A stretch of 64,000 nt of DNA from Porifericola rhodea (GTDB taxonomy: Bacteria; Bacteroidota; Bacteroidia; Cytophagales; Cyclobacteriaceae): NCBI RefSeq assembly GCF_030506305.1, contig NZ_CP119421.1, forward strand, positions 4,418,501 through 4,482,500, read 5' to 3'. Below the pieces are notes generated by a model. It saw nothing but the letters and a program-made list of their open reading frames with translations. It did not search any database and had not been told where the DNA came from. The position numbers and the translations under genes were made by a program. This document shows, one piece after another, positions 1 to 8,278 of the stretch. How positions within the stretch are numbered: position 1 is the stretch's first letter; every line of letters begins with the position of its first letter.

Positions 1-197
1 AAACAAACGATTATGCCGCTTACTGCTACATATTTCCAACGCATAACTAATAGAACTATGGTAATAAATAAATAGCCCAAAAGTGCATGGAAAGTAAAAG
101 ACTGTATTAAATCTATATAAAAGTTATCTGAAGAAAGTAAAAAAATACAAGAAGAGATAAGAATTAAAAATGTCAGGGTATATTTTACAAATTTCAT
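1..197 (-). CDS. N-terminal part of a membrane protein (cut by window edge)
   Basis: The reverse strand is open from an ATG at 197 to the window edge, giving 65 codons with no stop. The peptide begins MKFVKYTLTFLILISSCIFL, and two hydrophobic stretches (about residues 7-23 and 38-53) look like membrane helices separated by a short polar loop, followed by a basic segment (MRWKY). The family cannot be named from this fragment. Bacteroidota proteins with two N-terminal helices before a soluble catalytic domain are common, so an enzyme domain may follow outside the window. Coding status rests on the open frame and the helix-like composition. Confidence 0.5.
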   Translation of the reverse strand, partial: MKFVKYTLTFLILISSCIFLLSSDNFYIDLIQSFTFHALLGYLFITIVLLVMRWKYVAVSGIIVC

Positions 198-456
198 AGG
201 CTTCCAGTTATGTTAATAACATAAATTCAAGCCTAGTACCATCTTCAACGTATCACTTCATAAATATGGTTAATGCGTAAATAACAATTTTTTGTATAAT
301 ATTTTATTGATATAAGACAATTTTGCTAACACAGAAATGGAAGCTCCCGATCACCATTCCCATCAAACTGTAGAAAAATTACACAAATGGAGTAAGTAGT
401 TTGGGGAGTATATTACGTAGAAGATAGGCAAATATTGTACCCTATCTAATATTTAA

Positions 457-774
457 TCAGGCAGCTTTTAGTACTTCGTGCAAAACACCAGAGAGTTCCG
501 CACTAGATATATTTTTCTTCACGATTTCTATCTCAAACATATCCTGAGTTTCTTTGAATAGAGGGCGAAAATCAAATTGCTGTCTAAATTCGTAGCAGTA
601 TTCGTCCAGGTAAACGAAAACATCATACAGTACCTTGTCTGCTGCTATATCATGGCTAATAATTTTCTGCAAGCTATCTTCTTTGGGAATTAAACTTAGA
701 CTAGACGTATCAGATTGGGCATGCCAGCTTAAATAATAAAAAAACTCTAATCCATTGACTTCAATACTATTCAT
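457..774 (-). CDS. Hypothetical acidic protein, 105 aa
   Basis: No family is recognised. The protein is small, acidic and rich in aromatic residues (FFYYLSWHA near residue 11, FRQQFDFRPLF near 64), with no signal peptide or membrane segment, so a cytoplasmic location is likely. It starts at an ATG, stands alone between a 260-base and a 396-base non-coding stretch, and is AT-rich like its surroundings. The clean frame and protein-like composition support a real gene, but nothing nearby suggests a role. Confidence 0.6.
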   Translation of the reverse strand: MNSIEVNGLEFFYYLSWHAQSDTSSLSLIPKEDSLQKIISHDIAADKVLYDVFVYLDEYCYEFRQQFDFRPLFKETQDMFEIEIVKKNISSAELSGVLHEVLKAA

Positions 775-1170
775 AATACACTAAAATTATCATTTGAGAC
801 TCTGTTCAGCAGTTTGTCAGCATGAAGAAGAGAATCGTAATTAAATTATCAGGATAAATTATTTAAAGAGGACCATACAGAAAACTGAGAATAAAAAAAT
901 TACCTACCTAAGTAGAAAATCTCAAATAAAAAATTCAGAATGACTGTATAGGCTTCATTAGAGCAGCAATAGTATTGTTTCACATATTGCTTAACATAAA
1001 AAAGCTATTAATTGTCACAATTTAATTTAAAATAATTGTAATAATGTCCACATACGAACATTATTGTTCGGATATGTACACATGTTTTATCTGTTCATAT
1101 TATTTTTTACACTAAAAAGCCAAATTTTATTCTGGCATAGTATTGTACTTAAAAGTGTAAACTATCTACT
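775..1170. other. Intergenic regulatory region upstream of the first permease
   Basis: No convincing gene is visible in this AT-rich stretch. It holds a CGAACA-TTAT-TGTTCG palindrome at 1055-1070 (listed separately). It also holds a second, widely spaced perfect inverted repeat, TTTACACT at 1106-1113 and AGTGTAAA at 1154-1161, the latter ending 9 bases before the permease ATG. The region probably carries the promoters of both flanking genes, but no clear Bacteroidota TTTG/TAnnTTTG promoter was recognised. Confidence 0.5.
1055..1070. promoter_or_regulatory. Operator-like palindrome upstream of FtsX-type permease
   Basis: CGAACA and TGTTCG form perfect 6-base arms around TTAT. Outer arms ACATA (left) and TATGT (right) extend the symmetry with a two-base offset. 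The site lies about 100 bases before the start of the permease gene at 1171. A CGAAT-type palindrome also precedes the second permease, which suggests related regulation. The binding protein is unknown; PadR or MarR-type repressors are possibilities only. Confidence 0.4.
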
Positions 1171-3621
1171 ATGTTTAAAAACTACCTGACTAGCTCTTTC
1201 AGAAATCTACTTAGAAATAAGTTCAATACCTTCATAAATATTGTTGGGCTTTCTTTAAGCCTGGCTTGTTGTATCTCAATCTACGCTTTTGTAAAACACG
1301 AATACAGCTTTGATGCCTTCCACAAGAATGCTGAGCGAATTTACAGAGTGGTAGAGCATCATCAGAGTATAGATGGTATGATTTATAGTGGATACCTACC
1401 CTTCCCAGTTGCTGATGCTCTTCGGCAGGAATTTGACGATATAGAAATGGTAACCCAGGTTTTTAATGATTTAAATGTAGTGGTTAAAGTTCCTATACAG
1501 GATGGTATGGAGCAAAAGTATGAAGAGGGAGAGCTTGCATATGTGGATGAGTACTTTTTACAAACTTTTGATTATCCCCTATTAGCAGGAAACAGAAGGA
1601 AGTTATTTACAAGGCCTGAAGAAGTAGTATTGACTCAGAAACTCGCAGATAAGTACTATGGACTCAAGGAAGGCGATGATTACAATCAACTAATTGGAAA
1701 AACAATAGTGGTAGACAATGATTCCTATCAGATTAGTGGAGTTTTAGAAGATATCGCTCGCAATACCAACATTACTTTCAAGTTACTACTTAGCTATAAA
1801 GCTTTTGAAACAAAATTTCCAGCTTGGTCTTCCAACTGGTACAATACCAATTCAGGCAGCTATGCATTTGTTACACTCAAAGAGGGGCAGAAGGCATCTT
1901 CGCTAAAGTCAAGATTTACTGCCTTTGTAGATAAATACTTTAATGAGGAGACTGCCAGCCGTAGATCTTACCACTTACAGCCTTTAACAGACGTACATAC
2001 CAACGAACTATACGGTGGTACTGTTTACGCTACTCCTGCCATACTGATTATTGCATTTGTTAGTATGGGTATCATAATTCTATCTACTGCCTGTATCAAT
2101 TTTATTAATCTTGCTACTGCGCAATCTATAAAAAGGGCTAAAGAAATAGGAATACGTAAAGCTTTAGGAGGGCTCAAAAGTCAGCTCATAACTCAATACA
2201 TGACGGAAACCCTTTGTATTACCATTGTATCAGCAATCATTGGATTAGGCTTAGCTCATGAGTTCACTCACGTTTTTAATCACTACTTATCTAGTATTAT
2301 AGATTTTGGTCTAAGCATTGATTTTTCAGTGTTCTACTTTCTTGTACCTCTTATTTTAGCGGTAAGCTTACTAGCGGGATTCTATCCTGCTTATTCGCTT
2401 AGTAGTTATCAACCAGTACAGGCGCTTAAGCAAAATATTTCAACTAAAAATACCGGGTTCTATGGTAAATTTTCTCTCAGGAAGTCATTGGTAGTTGTTC
2501 AATTTTTTATTTCTCAGTTGCTTATCATTGGCACGCTGGTAGTAGCCATGCAGATGAAGTTTATTAACGAAACAGACCTCGGCTTCCAAAAAGAAAACAT
2601 ATATATTACTTATATCCCTGAAAGCAACTCTAAAAAAGCCGAAACTTTCCGGCATATGATAGAACAGCAAACTCTCGTAGAACAGGTATCCCTGACTACC
2701 GGCCCACCATTATCTACTGGCAGAAGCTGGACTGATATATACAATCCAGCACAAGGAAACGAAGATAATAAGCATGGGATAGAGGTTAAGCATATTGATG
2801 AAAATTATCTGGAAACCTTTGAAATAAAGCTTCTGGCAGGAAGAAATCTGAATGAAAATGATAGAGTTGAAATTACTGATTCTACGGCTTCATATAGTAT
2901 TCTTCTGAACCTTAAAGCTGTAAAAATGCTTGGCTTCAATTCTGCTGAAGAAGCTATTAACCAAAAAGTATTTAGCAGCGAATTACCATCTACAATTGTT
3001 GGAGTTGTAGATAATTTCGTGAATGAAAGCCTCCAGCAAGACATACACCCCTGCCAGCTTTTATATACCAACCATAGATTTAATATCGCTGCTATTAAAC
3101 TTAATCAATCTCAAGAAATGGCTAAACTAGGGTTTATTCAAGAGGCATGGGAAGAACAGTACCCTGATCATTTTTTTACCATTCAAAATATGCAGGAGTA
3201 TTTTGAAGAGGGTGCATTATATGTAATAGAAGATGTTATGTACCAGGCTTTTAAGATTTTCTCCTTCCTATCTATAATGATCGGCTGCCTGGGCTTGTAT
3301 GGTCTTGTTTCTTACCTGGCATTACAGAGAGAGAAGGAAATAGGTATTAGAAAAACTTTAGGTGGAAGCGTAAGACATATTGTCTATCTTTTCTCCAAAG
3401 AGTTTAGCTCCCTTGTGATTATTGCTTTTATAGTTGCTGCACCTTTATCATACTTTGCGATGCAAAGCTGGCTTCATACTTTTCATAACCGAATTGAGCT
3501 TAGCCCATGGATATTTTTACTGGCTTTATTGGTTTCTTTAACTATTGCCAGCCTTACGGTAGGTTACAAATCGGTAAAAGCAGCTTTGCAAAACCCTTCA
3601 CAAAGTTTAAAAAGTGAGTAA
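1171..3621 (+). CDS. ABC transporter permease, FtsX/MacB type (816 aa)
   Basis: A large membrane protein of the MacB-type ABC exporter permease family. It has an N-terminal helix (about residues 22-42) followed by an extracytoplasmic MacB periplasmic-core-like domain. A first FtsX block has helices near 289-311, 338-362, 389-411 and 438-460. A second soluble domain follows, and a C-terminal FtsX block has helices near 695-718, 745-768 and 780-802. Both blocks carry the family signature after the first helix (KEIGIRKALGG near 325 and KEIGIRKTLGG near 722), the cytoplasmic coupling motif. No ABC ATPase gene is adjacent, as is usual for these expanded Bacteroidota paralogs, so the partner must be encoded elsewhere. 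Its closest relative here is the next permease, with which it shares architecture and length. Confidence 0.9.
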   Translation: MFKNYLTSSFRNLLRNKFNTFINIVGLSLSLACCISIYAFVKHEYSFDAFHKNAERIYRVVEHHQSIDGMIYSGYLPFPVADALRQEFDDIEMVTQVFNDLNVVVKVPIQDGMEQKYEEGELAYVDEYFLQTFDYPLLAGNRRKLFTRPEEVVLTQKLADKYYGLKEGDDYNQLIGKTIVVDNDSYQISGVLEDIARNTNITFKLLLSYKAFETKFPAWSSNWYNTNSGSYAFVTLKEGQKASSLKSRFTAFVDKYFNEETASRRSYHLQPLTDVHTNELYGGTVYATPAILIIAFVSMGIIILSTACINFINLATAQSIKRAKEIGIRKALGGLKSQLITQYMTETLCITIVSAIIGLGLAHEFTHVFNHYLSSIIDFGLSIDFSVFYFLVPLILAVSLLAGFYPAYSLSSYQPVQALKQNISTKNTGFYGKFSLRKSLVVVQFFISQLLIIGTLVVAMQMKFINETDLGFQKENIYITYIPESNSKKAETFRHMIEQQTLVEQVSLTTGPPLSTGRSWTDIYNPAQGNEDNKHGIEVKHIDENYLETFEIKLLAGRNLNENDRVEITDSTASYSILLNLKAVKMLGFNSAEEAINQKVFSSELPSTIVGVVDNFVNESLQQDIHPCQLLYTNHRFNIAAIKLNQSQEMAKLGFIQEAWEEQYPDHFFTIQNMQEYFEEGALYVIEDVMYQAFKIFSFLSIMIGCLGLYGLVSYLALQREKEIGIRKTLGGSVRHIVYLFSKEFSSLVIIAFIVAAPLSYFAMQSWLHTFHNRIELSPWIFLLALLVSLTIASLTVGYKSVKAALQNPSQSLKSE

Positions 3622-3631
3622 TAAAACAAAA

Positions 3632-3895
3632 TTATATGCTGCTCTGCCTATTCCTGAACTCACGGTAATATTTACGTTTGCTAAAGTTATACCACAATCC
3701 AAATATTGCAGAAGCAGCGACCAGTACAGTAAATAAACTATATAAAACTACCTCTCCTATGCCTAAAGGAACAAGATAAAGAATAAAAAAAACAGCCATT
3801 AGGCTAAGCGAGATGACAATACCATTGATATTATGTTTTCTAAATGCCTGCCTGAGCTCCTCGTCAGACAAATGCTGTAGATCTTCTTTTTTCAT
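3632..3895 (-). CDS. Small two-helix membrane protein (87 aa)
   Basis: The protein begins with a charged segment (MKKEDLQHLSDEELRQAFRK) and then shows two hydrophobic helices at about residues 26-45 and 49-68, ending in a basic tail. No family is recognised. It lies opposite to and between the two permease genes, ending 10 bases after the first permease stop. Its ATG is about 60 bases from the palindrome that precedes the second permease, so that site could serve both directions. The helix pattern supports a real gene. Confidence 0.65.
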   Translation of the reverse strand: MKKEDLQHLSDEELRQAFRKHNINGIVISLSLMAVFFILYLVPLGIGEVVLYSLFTVLVAASAIFGLWYNFSKRKYYREFRNRQSSI

Positions 3896-3957
3896 GATTC
3901 TATAATCTATCTATTTAAAAATTTGTTTGGCTTTTGTTCGTAATCGTCCAACTCTGT

Positions 3958-3976
3958 ACGAATACGTACGATTCGT
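3958..3976. promoter_or_regulatory. Operator-like palindrome between divergent genes
   Basis: ACGAAT at 3958-3963 and ATTCGT at 3971-3976 are perfect inverted arms around ACGTACG, which itself contains nested symmetry. A further TTCGT half-like element lies at about 3937. The site sits between the leftward 87-aa gene and the rightward permease, about 90 bases before the permease start. It resembles the CGAACA palindrome ahead of the first permease, so a shared regulator is plausible but not proved. Confidence 0.4.
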
Positions 3977-4064
3977 TTTATAACTTTCCAATTAAACAAC
4001 TGATTTACACACACTTACAATATGGCATTTTTTTGGAAGTATGCTGCTAAATACAATCTGCCTT

Positions 4065-6488
4065 ATGTTCTTCAATTTTGTAAAAGTCGCCTTTCGCCAC
4101 CTTAAGAAAAACAGATTAGTTTCATTTATTAATATTGGTGGCCTTGCTTTGGGCATAGTAGCCTGCCTTCTTATTGCCCATTATGTTAAAATAGAAAGTA
4201 GCTACGACAGCTTTTACAAAGAGGCAGATCAAATCTACCGTATTGCCTGGATAAACGAAAACCCGCAAACGCGTACACCTCACCCTATGGCTCAAGCCTT
4301 GGTTACTGATTTTCCTGAAGTTACTGCAGCCGTAAGCCTTACTCCTATTTGGGGACCCGGGCTAACCAAAAGAAGTTTTTCAATTAGAAATCCAGACAAC
4401 AATTCCAGGTTTGATGAAAAAAGAATACTGGCCGTAGATAGTACCTTTTTTGATGTATTTGGTTATTCTGTAATTGCCGGAGATGGTCGTTCAGCTTTAA
4501 ATGAACCTGGCGGACTAGTACTCACTGAGACTACTTCAAAAAAATATTTTGGTAATGAAAACCCCATTGGAAAGCGGCTAATTTTTAATGAAGGTGATGC
4601 CCTGGAGGTAAAAGCGGTAGTAAAAGATATTCCTTACGAGAGCCATTTTCATTTTGACATACTGGTCTCTTATCTGACACTTAAAGCTGGAAATGAAGAA
4701 GATCCGTATTTTAGCTGGAGCGACTTTGGGCACTACAACTACATTAAGCTACATGGGCAGGCAAGTGCTCTGGAGTTAGAAGACAAGATTCCTGAATGGA
4801 TAGTAAAAGGTAAATTTATTAATGCAAGTGAAGAGGAACTACAAGCTGTAAGAAATAGACTGATAGGCTTTGATTTACAGCCTATTAAGGATATTCATTT
4901 AAATTCACACTTACGCTGGGAACTGGAGCCTAATGGCAATATTTCTTATGTATACCTCATGTGTGCTGCTGCTATTTTTATATTAGTGATAGCCTGTGTA
5001 AACTTTATCAATTTAACTACAGCTCGTTCGGTTGAGCGATCACGAGAAATAGGCATGCGCAAAACTTTAGGCGCTATGCGTAAGCATTTATCTTTACAGT
5101 TTTTGGCAGAGTCTTTACTAATTAGTTTTATCGGTTTATTACTGGCTATAATATTAGTGCAATTTGTATTACCCTATTTTAATCAGGCCAGCGGCTTACA
5201 GCTAAGCATAGATGAAGTTCTTTCTCCCACTTCTCTAAGTTATCTATTTCTGGGTGTAAGCCTGGTAGGTATATGTTCCGGGCTCTACCCTGCCCTCCTG
5301 CTCTCTTCTTTCAAACCTACTCAGATTCTTAGAGGCCAGTTTAGAGGGACTAAACAGGGTAACTGGCTAAGAAAAAGCCTGGTCGTATTTCAGTTTAGTA
5401 TTGCTATTTCACTGATATTAGGTAGCATTATCATATTTGATCAGCTCAATTATTTATCCAGCAAACCACTGGGTTTTGAGCAGGAGCAGATAATTGTAAT
5501 TCCAATACAGAACGATAATCTGAGAGGCCAGGTAGAAACAATAAAGGAAGAAATGCTAAGGCTGTCGGATGTGCTGGATGTCTCAGCATGTTCTAATGTT
5601 CCGGGAACTAACTATAACCAACATACTTTCTGGAAACCAGAAGACGAACCCTATTCATTAGATGCTTCTGAATGCTTTGTAGATTATGACTTTTTTGAAA
5701 CTATGGGTATTGAACTGACTCACGGACGTTCCTTTCAAAAAGATCACCCAACTGATATTCAAAATGGCTTTGTAATCAATGAAGCTGCTGCACAGGCTTT
5801 ACAACTTATTGAGCCTGAAGGTAAAGCAATGCACTGGGATTCTGGGTCTGGTATACGTAGGGGAAATATAATAGGAGTTACTAAAAACTTTCATTATCAG
5901 TCATTACATGAACCGGTGCGGCCTATCATTTTCAGGCTTTCAGATCATTCTTTTAATTATATGTTGGTGAAGACTTCATCTGAAGATTACCCGCTGATGC
6001 TAAGTAAACTAGAGGGTGTCTGGCGTGATTTTGACCACCAGTTTGACTTTCAGTACTACTTTCTTGATGAACAAATTCAGGCACAGTATATATCGGAACA
6101 AAGACTAAGTAAACTGTTTAGCTTTTTCACCCTGATTACTGCGGGAATAGCCTGCTTTGGCCTCTTTGGCCTTACTGCTTATAGTATGAGCCAGAGAACG
6201 AAAGAGGTGGGTATTAGAAAGGTACTCGGGGCGGGAGTATTAAATATTTTGCAACTGCTCAGCTCAGACTTTATGAAGCTGGTAGGGATCTCTATCGTAA
6301 TCTCACTACCTCTTGGAGGCATAGTAATGCATTATTGGCTACAGAACTTCGCATACCGAATAGAATTGGATTGGTGGATGTTTGCTATTGCCGCATTATT
6401 CAGTATACTAATAGCCTTATTCACAATCAGTTATCAATCTATAGTTACTGCTACTGCTAATCCCACAAAATCATTAAGAAGCGAGTAA
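4065..6488 (+). CDS. ABC transporter permease, FtsX/MacB type (807 aa)
   Basis: This is a paralog of the permease at 1171, with the same order: N-terminal helix, MacB-like extracytoplasmic domain, four-helix FtsX block (near residues 300-445), second soluble domain, C-terminal FtsX block. The signature REIGMRKTLGA appears after the first core helix and KEVGIRKVLGA in the C-terminal block. I chose the ATG at 4065 because MFFNFVKVAFRHLKKN matches the usual family start; an in-frame ATG at 4041 would add eight residues. No ATPase gene is adjacent. A bidirectional terminator follows at 6495-6518. Likely role: the membrane half of an exporter or mechanotransmission-type ABC complex, substrate unknown. 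Confidence 0.9.
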   Translation: MFFNFVKVAFRHLKKNRLVSFINIGGLALGIVACLLIAHYVKIESSYDSFYKEADQIYRIAWINENPQTRTPHPMAQALVTDFPEVTAAVSLTPIWGPGLTKRSFSIRNPDNNSRFDEKRILAVDSTFFDVFGYSVIAGDGRSALNEPGGLVLTETTSKKYFGNENPIGKRLIFNEGDALEVKAVVKDIPYESHFHFDILVSYLTLKAGNEEDPYFSWSDFGHYNYIKLHGQASALELEDKIPEWIVKGKFINASEEELQAVRNRLIGFDLQPIKDIHLNSHLRWELEPNGNISYVYLMCAAAIFILVIACVNFINLTTARSVERSREIGMRKTLGAMRKHLSLQFLAESLLISFIGLLLAIILVQFVLPYFNQASGLQLSIDEVLSPTSLSYLFLGVSLVGICSGLYPALLLSSFKPTQILRGQFRGTKQGNWLRKSLVVFQFSIAISLILGSIIIFDQLNYLSSKPLGFEQEQIIVIPIQNDNLRGQVETIKEEMLRLSDVLDVSACSNVPGTNYNQHTFWKPEDEPYSLDASECFVDYDFFETMGIELTHGRSFQKDHPTDIQNGFVINEAAAQALQLIEPEGKAMHWDSGSGIRRGNIIGVTKNFHYQSLHEPVRPIIFRLSDHSFNYMLVKTSSEDYPLMLSKLEGVWRDFDHQFDFQYYFLDEQIQAQYISEQRLSKLFSFFTLITAGIACFGLFGLTAYSMSQRTKEVGIRKVLGAGVLNILQLLSSDFMKLVGISIVISLPLGGIVMHYWLQNFAYRIELDWWMFAIAALFSILIALFTISYQSIVTATANPTKSLRSE

Positions 6489-6494
6489 ACAAAA

Positions 6495-6518
6495 AAAGCT
6501 GTCCTCTCAGACAGCTTT
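6495..6518. terminator. Bidirectional rho-independent terminator
   Basis: A perfect 9-base stem (AAAGCTGTC / GACAGCTTT) with a six-base loop lies between the convergent permease and tatA genes. A run of seven A at 6491-6497 supplies a U-tract for the leftward transcript, and CTTTAT follows for the rightward one. Confidence 0.8.
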
Positions 6519-6564
6519 CTTTATAAGTTTGTGGATAGAACCACAGCATACGTTGATGGAAAGT

Positions 6565-6768
6565 TTAGTTTTTATCGTCTAAAGAGACACCTTTTTCTAC
6601 TTCGCTTTTAATTTCTTTGGTTGCGTCTTTAAATTCACGGATGCCTTTACCCATACCGCGTGCTATTTCAGGGATCTTGTTAGCTCCAAAAAAAACAAGA
6701 ACTACTAAGAGAATGACCATGATTTCCCATCCTCCTAAACCTCCGATAAATAATAATGATGTCAACAT
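6565..6768 (-). CDS. tatA: Twin-arginine translocase subunit TatA/TatE family (67 aa)
   Basis: The protein has a short N-terminal extracytoplasmic stretch (about residues 1-12), one membrane helix (about 14-30, EIMVILLVVLVFFGANKIPE), the FGxxKIPE hinge, then an amphipathic helix (ARGMGKGIREFKDATKEI) and a charged tail. This is the standard TatA/E layout and length. It would form the pore component of the Tat export pathway. tatC is not in the window, so this is a stand-alone copy. A Tat substrate candidate, the exported oxidoreductase at 15123-16454, is present. Confidence 0.93.
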   Translation of the reverse strand: MLTSLLFIGGLGGWEIMVILLVVLVFFGANKIPEIARGMGKGIREFKDATKEIKSEVEKGVSLDDKN

Positions 6769-7314
6769 AATGGTAACTATTGATTGATCTGTACTAAGAA
6801 GCGTTTCAGTTTTTTAATTTTCTAATGTAACCTTTTTCTATGGGATAAAGTGCTTATTACTAACAATTTTTATTCTGAGATATATAAATTTTCTTCTAAA
6901 ACAAATAATAACATACACCAGCAAACACTTTTATACAACTTTGCCTTATAAGTATAATTGCCTGAGGGCTATTTTAATAGAAATCAAGCAGTATTACTAT
7001 ATATTTTATTATACCTACAGACTTATTTTAGCACGAACAACATCAATAGCATTGAAACAGGTACTAAAAAAATAGAGCTACACTAATGTATTGTAAGGAA
7101 CTGATCTTCAATCTATTATGCTAGATATTTTTTACTAGCTATGGCACTATTCAAAAATTATATGCGTTAGTAAGGTATCTGAAGCACTATAGAAGTTTAG
7201 GGTTCAGCGATGACAAAAAATATGATATTCTTTTGAAACGTTCTTTAGCCCTATCAGTGTTACTTATTAAAATAGGTATAGATAAGTAAGTAAAAATTAT
7301 CTCAGACATAAAAA
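6769..7314. other. AT-rich intergenic region without a convincing gene
   Basis: About 550 bases between tatA and the terminator of the LOG-family gene. No ATG-started frame of useful length is seen. A 57-codon open stretch on the plus strand, ending near 7290, encodes a protein-like basic peptide but has no ATG before it; it may be a gene remnant or chance. The tatA promoter must lie close to 6769-6850, but no consensus was recognised. Confidence 0.4.
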
Positions 7315-7340
7315 AAGGGAAAAACGCAATGTTTTCCCTT
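7315..7340 (-). terminator. Terminator downstream of the LOG-family gene
   Basis: AAGGGAAAA pairs with TTTTCCCTT around a short loop. The A-run at 7311-7316 becomes a U-tract on the leftward transcript. A second hairpin (7397-7407 with 7416-7426) sits directly at the stop codon of the LOG-family gene and ends in T6 only on the plus strand. Confidence 0.65.
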
Positions 7341-7427
7341 ACTCAAAGTAAGACAAATTATATACACAGCATAGTTTGGTTTGGTTAGTTTAGCAGAAAG
7401 CTCAGGAGCATGTGTTCTTGAGCTTTT

Positions 7428-8009
7428 TTACGTTTTATCACGATCTAAATGCTGTGTCAGATGTTCAGGTACAAAGCTGCGCATTTTATTGAACAAATGC
7501 TCGGGTTCTCGCTCAAAAATCGCGATTTTTCTGGTTTCTTTTGCTAAAAAGCCTTCTTCGCACATATGGTCAAACAGTTTTTCCATATAATCATAATATC
7601 CATTTGTGTTTAAGATACCAATCGGCTTGTGGTGTAGCGCTAATTGTGACCAGGTTAGCATCTCTGTAAGCTCTTCAAGCGTACCAAAACCACCGGCTAG
7701 AGTAATAACTCCCTCAGATAGTTCAGACATTTTCATTTTACGCTCATGCATAGACTCTACTCGTATGAGTTCAGTCAAGCCCTGATGCCCAACTTCTTTT
7801 TTATCTAAAAAATACGGTATAACTCCAATAACTTCACCACCAGCTTCTAATGCGGCATCGGCTACAGCCCCCATGAGGCCTACCTTACCTCCACCATATA
7901 TCAGCCTTATATTTTCCTCTGCCAGCATGCGTCCTACTTCACTAGCTACCTTATGATAGATTGAGTCTTCTCCAATTTTAGAAGCACAAAAAACTGCTAT
8001 ACTTTTCAT
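7428..8009 (-). CDS. LOG-family protein (TIGR00730, nucleoside 5'-monophosphate phosphoribohydrolase-like, 193 aa)
   Basis: The Rossmann-like lysine-decarboxylase-fold family carries YGGGKVGLMG (residues 38-47), MHERK (87-91) and GGFGTLEE (106-113), all visible here. Members cleave cytokinin riboside monophosphates or purine nucleotides to base and ribose 5-phosphate; the MHERK arginine and GGxGTxxE glutamate are the catalytic pair. The residue before GGFGT is alanine rather than the frequent proline. The length is normal for the family. Older databases call it a lysine decarboxylase, which is misleading. It is transcribed alone and its physiological substrate is unknown. Confidence 0.88.
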   Translation of the reverse strand: MKSIAVFCASKIGEDSIYHKVASEVGRMLAEENIRLIYGGGKVGLMGAVADAALEAGGEVIGVIPYFLDKKEVGHQGLTELIRVESMHERKMKMSELSEGVITLAGGFGTLEELTEMLTWSQLALHHKPIGILNTNGYYDYMEKLFDHMCEEGFLAKETRKIAIFEREPEHLFNKMRSFVPEHLTQHLDRDKT

Positions 8010-8228
8010 TGATTAGCTTATTAGATATTTGCGAAACTACAATTATTGTAAAGCAGTAAAAATGTAATTGTTCAATATTCACATAAGCTTAACAGTAAAC
8101 CTGGCATGTAAAAACTTTGTATGACAATAAACAAAATAGTCAAATCAGAACATTAATTTACATATTACGAATTTTACCAAACTATTAAATAATAAATAAC
8201 AACTTAATCAATAGATTAATCTGTTTCA

Positions 8229-8259
8229 TTTGAATAATTTAAGAATTAAGTCATATTTG
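8229..8259 (+). promoter_or_regulatory. Candidate Bacteroidota promoter for ggt
   Basis: TTTG at 8229-8232 is followed after exactly 19 bases by CATATTTG at 8252-8259. This fits the Bacteroidota -33 TTTG / -7 TAnnTTTG pattern with one mismatch (C for T). Transcription would begin about 13 bases before the ATG at 8279. Confidence 0.5.
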
Positions 8260-8278
8260 TTATCTAAAACACATTCCT

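Noticed and set aside
1106-1161. TTTACACT / AGTGTAAA inverted repeat as a terminator or operator
   Set aside because: The 40-base spacing and AT-rich arms make a functional hairpin or dimer site doubtful.
7120-7290. 57-codon open stretch on the plus strand with protein-like content
   Set aside because: It has no ATG or plausible start, follows an in-frame TAG and lies in AT-rich intergenic DNA; kept only as a possible remnant.
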